Positions 59,126 to 64,000 of a stretch of DNA of 64,000 nucleotides are shown one piece after another (position 1 is the stretch's first letter; every line of letters begins with the position of its first letter). The stretch is from Psychrobacter sp. 4Bb. Its GTDB lineage: Bacteria; Pseudomonadota; Gammaproteobacteria; Pseudomonadales; Moraxellaceae. Location of the stretch: positions 86,677 through 150,676 of the forward strand of contig NZ_PJAS01000060.1 of assembly GCF_002836735.1 (NCBI RefSeq), given 5' to 3'. The notes beneath the pieces were generated by a model. It saw only the letters and a list, made by a program, of their open reading frames with translations, had not been told where the DNA came from and searched no databases. Position numbers and translations under genes: made by a program.

Positions 59126-59884
59126 TTATTCACTCTTGACGGTTTCTACCTCAGCTTCATCAGGAACGAATACATAGCCCACACCCCAGACGGTCTGGAT
59201 ATAACGCGCTTGTGAAGGATTGTCTTCAATCAGACGACGCAAGCGTGATACTTGCACATCGATAGAGCGCTCCATCGCACCCCACTCACGACCACGAGCA
59301 AGGTTCATCAATTTGTCACGGGTCAACGGCTCACGTGGATGCTGAACTAAAGCCTTTAACACCGAAAACTCACCTGTCGTCAAAGTGACGACATTCCCAT
59401 CACGTTTGAGCGTGCGAGTCGATAGATCTAGTGTCCATGGACCAAATTCAACCACTTCTAATTGGTGACTTGGTGCCCCTGGAAGCTCACGGTTTTGACG
59501 ACGCAACACCGCTTTGATACGCGCCAATAGCTCTTTTGGGTTAAAAGGCTTAGGCAGATAATCATCTGCACCCGCTTCTAGACCGGCGATACGGTCAGCA
59601 TCGCCACCTTTGGCAGTCAGCATAATGATAGGAATATCTGCATTGTCTTCACGCAGACGCTTACAGATACTGATACCGTCTTCGCCTGGCAGCATCAAAT
59701 CAAGTACGACCAAAGAGAAAAGTTCACGTTGCATGAGCTTGTCCATCTGACTACCATCATGAGCGGTACGAACGACAAAGCCGTCGTCTTCTAGGAAGCG
59801 CTGTAACAAAGAGCGCAGACGAGCATCGTCATCGACGACTAAAATACGCTGAGTCAACGTGTCAGGGCTGTTATTATCAGTCAT
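59126..59884 (-). CDS. ompR: Winged-helix response regulator OmpR
   Basis: A 252-residue regulator. Receiver domain at about 12-125, with the acidic pocket DDD (18-20), phosphoacceptor Asp62 in VVLDLMLPGEDG, and DRIAGLEAGADDYLPKPFNPKELLARIKAVLRRQ, which is nearly the sequence of E. coli OmpR. The winged-helix DNA-binding domain follows at about 150-240 (FSVLKALVQHPREPLTRDKLMNLARG, DVQVSRLRRLIEDNPSQARYIQTVWGVGYVF). In enterobacteria it is paired with EnvZ and controls porins; here no kinase gene is adjacent, and the next gene is the CobW-type GTPase. Confidence 0.92.
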   Translation of the reverse strand: MTDNNSPDTLTQRILVVDDDARLRSLLQRFLEDDGFVVRTAHDGSQMDKLMQRELFSLVVLDLMLPGEDGISICKRLREDNADIPIIMLTAKGGDADRIAGLEAGADDYLPKPFNPKELLARIKAVLRRQNRELPGAPSHQLEVVEFGPWTLDLSTRTLKRDGNVVTLTTGEFSVLKALVQHPREPLTRDKLMNLARGREWGAMERSIDVQVSRLRRLIEDNPSQARYIQTVWGVGYVFVPDEAEVETVKSE

Positions 59885-60262
59885 ACAGGCATCCTTTTAT
59901 AAAAATTATTGTTATCAGAAACTACAAGTAAATAGCTATGAGCAAAAACACTGCCATTAATTATCATTATTTAATTATTGGTTACGAATAAGCACTTCAT
60001 AAAATTAAAAACTATTGTTCAATATGTCAGCACATATCAATATTTGTGTTATTGATACTTTAGTGTATAAGATTGCATCGAGAATTGCATCACCCATGAT
60101 AATAAATGCTGTATGCGTTTGTTTAACAAGTCCATAGGATGTGCGATATAGAACGATTTGCGTCCTAAAATGCGCAATAAATAACGAAAAGATAAAAAGG
60201 ATTTTTATTCATGCAGCTTTTGCTATAATGCAAAGCTACATTTCTCAACGATTGATACGTAT
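59885..60262. other. ompR-tex divergent intergenic region, no gene seen
   Basis: About 378 bp of AT-rich DNA. TATAATG at 60224-60230 could be a -10 element for tex. No open frame or strong hairpin was noticed. Confidence 0.5.
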
Positions 60263-62809
60263 ATGAGTAGCACTGATACCTTAACGTCATCTCAAACCTC
60301 GACAAATGCACAGGTTTTAGATGCAACCACACACGCGAATATTCACGACAAGCTTGCTCGCGCGCTTGGCATTAAGACTGCTCAAGTCAATGCGTTTGTC
60401 AAACTTTATGATGAAGGCGCGACGGTTCCTTTTATTGCGCGTTATCGCAAAAAGAAGACTCAGAATCTTGATGATGCGCAGCTGCGTGCTTTAGAGAAGT
60501 CGCTTAATTATGAGCGTGACATGGCAACACGTCGCCTCAAAATTACTGAGTTGTTAAGCACACAGGGCAATATGACTGACGAGCTACAGACGCGCATTGA
60601 TAACGCGACTTCTAAGCTTGAGCTTGAAGACATCTATCTGCCATATCGTCCGCGTCGTCGTTCACCTGCTGCCAAAGCTCGCGCCGCTGGTCTTGATACT
60701 GCTGCCCAAGCGGTCTTGACCCAAGAAATCACCCCGACGGATGCCTTGGCTGATTATCAAGTCCAGTCAAGTATCACTGATGACAGTGGTAATGAAATCG
60801 AGGTTGATTTTAGCGATATCGAAAAACAACTCGCAGGCGTACAAGCGATTATCGTTGATGAATGGACACAAGCATTGGGCTTGTTGGACAACTTACGCAG
60901 TGGTTTTGCCAAAACTGCCAGTATCGTATCGAGCGTCGCGAGCGAAGAAAAGCGCGAAGTTGGCGAAAAATTCAAAGATTACTTTGAGCATAGCGAAAGC
61001 CTTGCTCGACTACCAAATCATCGCCTATTAGCAATGTTACGCGGTCGTCAAGAAAACGTCTTGGGTCTAAAGATTGAAGGCGAAGACGCACCATTTATCG
61101 AAAAAATTATCAATCATTTCGATGTTGATGCCAAAGCGCCAGCAGCCCGCCGTGAGTTTTTGTCAGAGGCAGCCAGTAGCTTGTGGAAAGACAAATGGCG
61201 TCCGCATATCGAGCACCGCTTGTTAACTGAAAAGCGCCTAGCCGCAGAAGCGGATGCGATTGATGTGTTCGCTAGCAACTTACAGCATTTGCTAATGTCT
61301 GCACCTGCAGGTCCTAAAGTAATCTTGGGTGTCGATCCTGGTATCCGTCATGGCGTAAAAATGGCCATCGTTGATGCGCAAGGTCATGTCATGTCAGATA
61401 GCAAAGAGAAGCCCGTCATAGCGACAGTGTATCCGTTTGCACCTGATAATAAGATGGATGAAGCCAAGAAAGTCATCGATGCGCTGTTGAGCACTTATAA
61501 CGTTGATTTGGTCGCTATCGGTAATGGTACGGCAAGTCGCGAAACAGATGCGATGATCAAAGAGATTTTGGCTGCGAACGATGCACTAAAAGCCAAAGCT
61601 GTCATCGTTAATGAGTCGGGTGCGTCTGTTTATTCAGCGAGTGAACTCGCTAGTGATGAGCTGGCCAATCTAGACGTTTCTGTACGCGGAGCGGTTTCTA
61701 TCGCACGTCGCTTGCAAGATCCATTGTCAGAGCTTGTTAAAGTTGATCCAAAAGCCATTGGTGTGGGTCAATATCAACATGACGTCAATCAAAACCAGCT
61801 TGCCGATAGTCTTGATAAAGTAACTCAAGATAGCGTGAATGCTGTGGGTGTGGATGTAAATACAGCCAGCCCAGCTATCTTGGCTCACATCGCAGGTCTT
61901 AACCGCAATGTGGCGCAGCAAATCGTCACCTATCGCAAAGAGCACGGTGCATTTGATAGCCGTGAAGCGCTCAAAAACGTCCCACGTCTAGGCGCTAAGA
62001 CATTTGAGCAAGCAGCTGGTTTCTTGCGTATTCATAATGGTAGCAATCCATTAGATGCTACTGGTGTGCATCCAGAGAGCTATGCATTGGTCGATAGCTT
62101 ACTCGCACAAGCGGGCAAGCCGTTGTCAGAAGTTATTGGTAACGACGGTGTGCTAAATACGATTGATACGACTACATTGGCTGCTAACGATGATAATGTC
62201 AGCGTAAAAGCGATTATCGAAGAGCTAGCTAAACCTGCTCGCGATCCTCGTCCTGAATTTAAAACAGCCAATTTCCGTGATGACGTCAATAGTATTAAAG
62301 ATTTGAGCGAAGGCATGACGTTAGAAGGGGTAGTCACCAATGTAACGGCCTTTGGTTGTTTCGTTGATGTTGGTGTACATCAGGATGGTCTGGTACATAT
62401 CTCGCAGATGGCCAATGACTTTGTCGCCGATCCTATGAATCGTGTCAAACCTGGTGATATCGTTTCGGTTCGTGTTATCTCCATCGATGAAAAACGTGGT
62501 CGTATCGGATTTAGCATGAAACCTGAATCTGAAAAACCTGTACGTACGGCTGCCAAGTCTACGACAGCTAGTACAGATGGCGAGAAAACCAGTCGTCCAC
62601 GCAATAATAACGCAAATAGTGACCGTCCAAATAATAGCCGTCCAGCTGCTGACAAACGTCCGTCTAAGCCACGTGGCAAGCGTCAGGATAAAGACAACGC
62701 GAGCAATCGTAGTAAGCCAGTAAAAAATGATAAAGCTGAAGCCCCAAGTAAAATGGGTACACTTGGTGCCTTATTACAAAAAGCTGGCGTGACTAAAAAT
62801 AAGAAATAA
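60263..62809 (+). CDS. tex: Tex-family S1 RNA-binding transcription accessory protein
   Basis: Conserved cytoplasmic nucleic-acid-binding protein of 848 residues. Order: N-terminal helical region with GATVPFIARYRKKKTQNLDDAQLRALEK, a YqgF/RuvC-like domain (ILGVDPGIRHGVKMAIVDAQG, about 350-475), a helix-hairpin-helix region (VGVDVNTASPAILAHIAGLNRNVAQQI, about 525-600), and an S1 domain (GMTLEGVVTNVTAFGCFVDVGVHQDGLVHISQM, about 685-755). A basic, Asn/Pro/Lys-rich tail of about 80 residues ends in MGTLGALLQKAGV. The core length matches Tex; the tail is an addition. Confidence 0.95.
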   Translation: MSSTDTLTSSQTSTNAQVLDATTHANIHDKLARALGIKTAQVNAFVKLYDEGATVPFIARYRKKKTQNLDDAQLRALEKSLNYERDMATRRLKITELLSTQGNMTDELQTRIDNATSKLELEDIYLPYRPRRRSPAAKARAAGLDTAAQAVLTQEITPTDALADYQVQSSITDDSGNEIEVDFSDIEKQLAGVQAIIVDEWTQALGLLDNLRSGFAKTASIVSSVASEEKREVGEKFKDYFEHSESLARLPNHRLLAMLRGRQENVLGLKIEGEDAPFIEKIINHFDVDAKAPAARREFLSEAASSLWKDKWRPHIEHRLLTEKRLAAEADAIDVFASNLQHLLMSAPAGPKVILGVDPGIRHGVKMAIVDAQGHVMSDSKEKPVIATVYPFAPDNKMDEAKKVIDALLSTYNVDLVAIGNGTASRETDAMIKEILAANDALKAKAVIVNESGASVYSASELASDELANLDVSVRGAVSIARRLQDPLSELVKVDPKAIGVGQYQHDVNQNQLADSLDKVTQDSVNAVGVDVNTASPAILAHIAGLNRNVAQQIVTYRKEHGAFDSREALKNVPRLGAKTFEQAAGFLRIHNGSNPLDATGVHPESYALVDSLLAQAGKPLSEVIGNDGVLNTIDTTTLAANDDNVSVKAIIEELAKPARDPRPEFKTANFRDDVNSIKDLSEGMTLEGVVTNVTAFGCFVDVGVHQDGLVHISQMANDFVADPMNRVKPGDIVSVRVISIDEKRGRIGFSMKPESEKPVRTAAKSTTASTDGEKTSRPRNNNANSDRPNNSRPAADKRPSKPRGKRQDKDNASNRSKPVKNDKAEAPSKMGTLGALLQKAGVTKNKK

Positions 62810-62844
62810 TCAAAATTGAAATAGCTAGCATAGATAGTTTAATA

Positions 62845-62877
62845 TAAAAAAGGGCAGCCAATAGGCTGCCCTTTTTA
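62845..62877. terminator. Bidirectional terminator between tex and the last gene
   Basis: AAGGGCAGCC and GGCTGCCCTT form a perfect stem around AATA, with an A run on the left and TTTTT on the right. Confidence 0.9.
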
Positions 62878-62911
62878 TGTTTGTTAATATACTTAAATAT
62901 TAATGGCCATA

Positions 62912-63508
62912 TTAACGATTTACAGCAATACGGCGGTTTTCTTTAAACTGTACATTTGCTGGCTGAGTGGCTAATAACTCACCACGGTTGTCTTTTTTCT
63001 TTTCTTGCAAGGTACTAGTAGCATTTGCCGTTTTATTGTTAGAAGCGGCTTCACCAGCGATTAAAGGCTGATAGTCTGCATTGCTATGCTGCATGTTTGG
63101 CGTTTGCGTACGTTGGGTAGACTGTGTAGAGGCTGCACCCGTTGTCGTTGGCACGTTACCGTTCATAGTAGGCATATTACTATTGCTCATAGTGCCAGCT
63201 TTATCATTCATCTTGTCATTAGATTCGTTCACTCTGTTGTCAGAGTTGTTCATACTCTTGTTCGAATCATTCATCTCACTACGAGAGTTGTTCATCTTAT
63301 TGCTAGAGTCATTGATATTGACATGGCTAGGCTGTGCAGCTCCCAATTTACCAGTTGGTCCTTCTACACCGACTTGTACATTGCTTTTGACAGAGCTACT
63401 TGGCATACGTGATTGCATAGAATCACTGCTGTTGGTCGGCATAGCCATTGCAAGTGTAGGCAATGCAAGCGTAGTACCTAAAATTAACGATAAAATATTC
63501 TTTTTCAT
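62912..63508 (-). CDS. Hypothetical exported protein with seven-residue repeats
   Basis: Not assigned to a named family. The 198 residues start with a signal peptide (MKKNILSLILGTTLALPTLA, cleavage after AMA), and GGGAGC lies upstream of the ATG. Residues 61-109 are seven consecutive seven-residue units of the form S-x-x-x-M/I/V-N-D/N/E, followed by a Thr/Gln-rich low-complexity region and a basic end. The protein is poor in large hydrophobic residues after the signal, so it is probably disordered or extended in the periplasm or outside the cell. No function can be inferred; the neighbour is tex, with which it converges. Confidence 0.7.
   Translation of the reverse strand: MKKNILSLILGTTLALPTLAMAMPTNSSDSMQSRMPSSSVKSNVQVGVEGPTGKLGAAQPSHVNINDSSNKMNNSRSEMNDSNKSMNNSDNRVNESNDKMNDKAGTMSNSNMPTMNGNVPTTTGAASTQSTQRTQTPNMQHSNADYQPLIAGEAASNNKTANATSTLQEKKKDNRGELLATQPANVQFKENRRIAVNR
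63182..63328 (-). repeat. 21-bp-period coding repeat in the exported protein gene
   Basis: Seven units of 21 bp encode residues 61-109. The copies differ in sequence, but Ser at position 1, Met/Ile/Val at 5 and Asn at 6 are largely kept. The central four or five are most alike, which points to stepwise duplication. Confidence 0.75.
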
Positions 63509-64000
63509 TATAAAGCTCCCATATGTATTATTAGTAATAATTAAAAACGATAACTCATATTTAATGATAAGCCGTTTTTACTCAAAGGTGTCTGTAAATA
63601 CTGTATGCAAATTATCAACGATGTAGTTTATATTTCAGTAGCGAACTCATTAAGGTTCTAACAGTTTAATGTTTTCTTGTGACGTTATGAAACTGCCATA
63701 CTTAAAGTCTAGTCGTTATATTAACTTCTAGATTTCCCCAAAACTCATTAATAGTAAAGGTTTCTTGTGTTATTAAAGCTGTTAATAAATGAGTCTGATA
63801 ATAATAAATATTTACCGATGTCTCTAGTATTAAAAATATGAATATTTGATTAATTATAGTTATTATTCGAACTTAGGTAACTGTTATTAATAGTTTTTTG
63901 AGTGCGATCTGTCAGTATTATAGAAATTTTTGTCAGTAGTTTTTATTTATAATTCAAAGCCAGTGTTTAGATAATTCTTAAGTTCTATTATATAAATCCT
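63509..64000. other. AT-rich region at the window end, no gene seen
   Basis: About 490 bp, very AT-rich, holding the promoter of the exported protein gene. I see no credible open frame, tRNA or repeat. The next gene must start beyond the window. Confidence 0.5.

Noticed and set aside
63081..63626. 181-codon hydrophobic frame opposite the last gene
   Set aside because: It is the antisense of the repeat region; the apparent Leu-rich helices result from the repeated Ser/Asn/Asp codons read backwards. The minus-strand gene has a signal peptide and ribosome binding site.

Overview
The window looks like chromosomal DNA of a gammaproteobacterium of the family Moraxellaceae, most probably Psychrobacter. 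I base this on protein resemblance and gene order: argH next to an algZ/algR pair and hemCD; a gltA / sdhCDAB / sucAB-lpd-sucCD block; ubiG-mupP-yciK as in Pseudomonas; and a galE-galU-pgi-(ugd-like)-pgm block that resembles the distal end of Acinetobacter capsule loci. Almost everything is housekeeping core genome with good ribosome binding sites and moderate G+C. I see no prophage, CRISPR array, tRNA, rRNA or intact insertion sequence. The only mobile DNA is a short MITE-like element.

Layout. 1-1.6 kb: end of an EamA transporter gene and a class I aldolase. 1.7-4.25 kb: thiC (minus strand) behind a TPP riboswitch. 4.4-9.8 kb: Pho box and the pstSCAB-phoU phosphate uptake operon. 9.85-11.8 kb (minus): yggX and argH. 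11.9-18.2 kb: the AlgZ/AlgR-type regulatory pair, hemC, hemD, a HemX-like gene and a thioesterase. 18.3-21.1 kb (minus): ribB with a degenerate RibA-like domain, and rarA. 21.5-23.2 kb: an HExxH protein and a lipoprotein, both of unknown role.

23.3-38.8 kb holds most of the TCA cycle: gltA (minus), then sdhCDAB, sucAB, lpd and sucCD in one direction, interrupted by terminators and by two roughly 1-kb leader regions. 38.9-45.6 kb holds sugar-nucleotide genes: galE, galU, pgi and an intact UDP-glucose dehydrogenase homologue that has lost its catalytic residues, facing a convergent pgm. 45.7-53.4 kb: mazG, comEA, pcnB with a very long basic tail, folK, panBC, rapZ and darP. 53.5-57.6 kb: dsbA (minus), ubiG-mupP-yciK and a small DksA-type zinc-finger gene. 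57.6-64 kb: the MITE, a CobW-type GTPase and an OmpR regulator without an adjacent EnvZ (both minus), tex, and a secreted protein with heptad repeats.

I did not find a clearly new multi-gene system. The best leads are the apparent dead Ugd homologue, a galE promoter whose -10 box is the loop of the sucCD terminator, two competing long hairpins between pstS and pstC, the MITE with a possible relative at the thioesterase stop codon, the PcnB tail, and the 21-bp-period repeat in the last gene.
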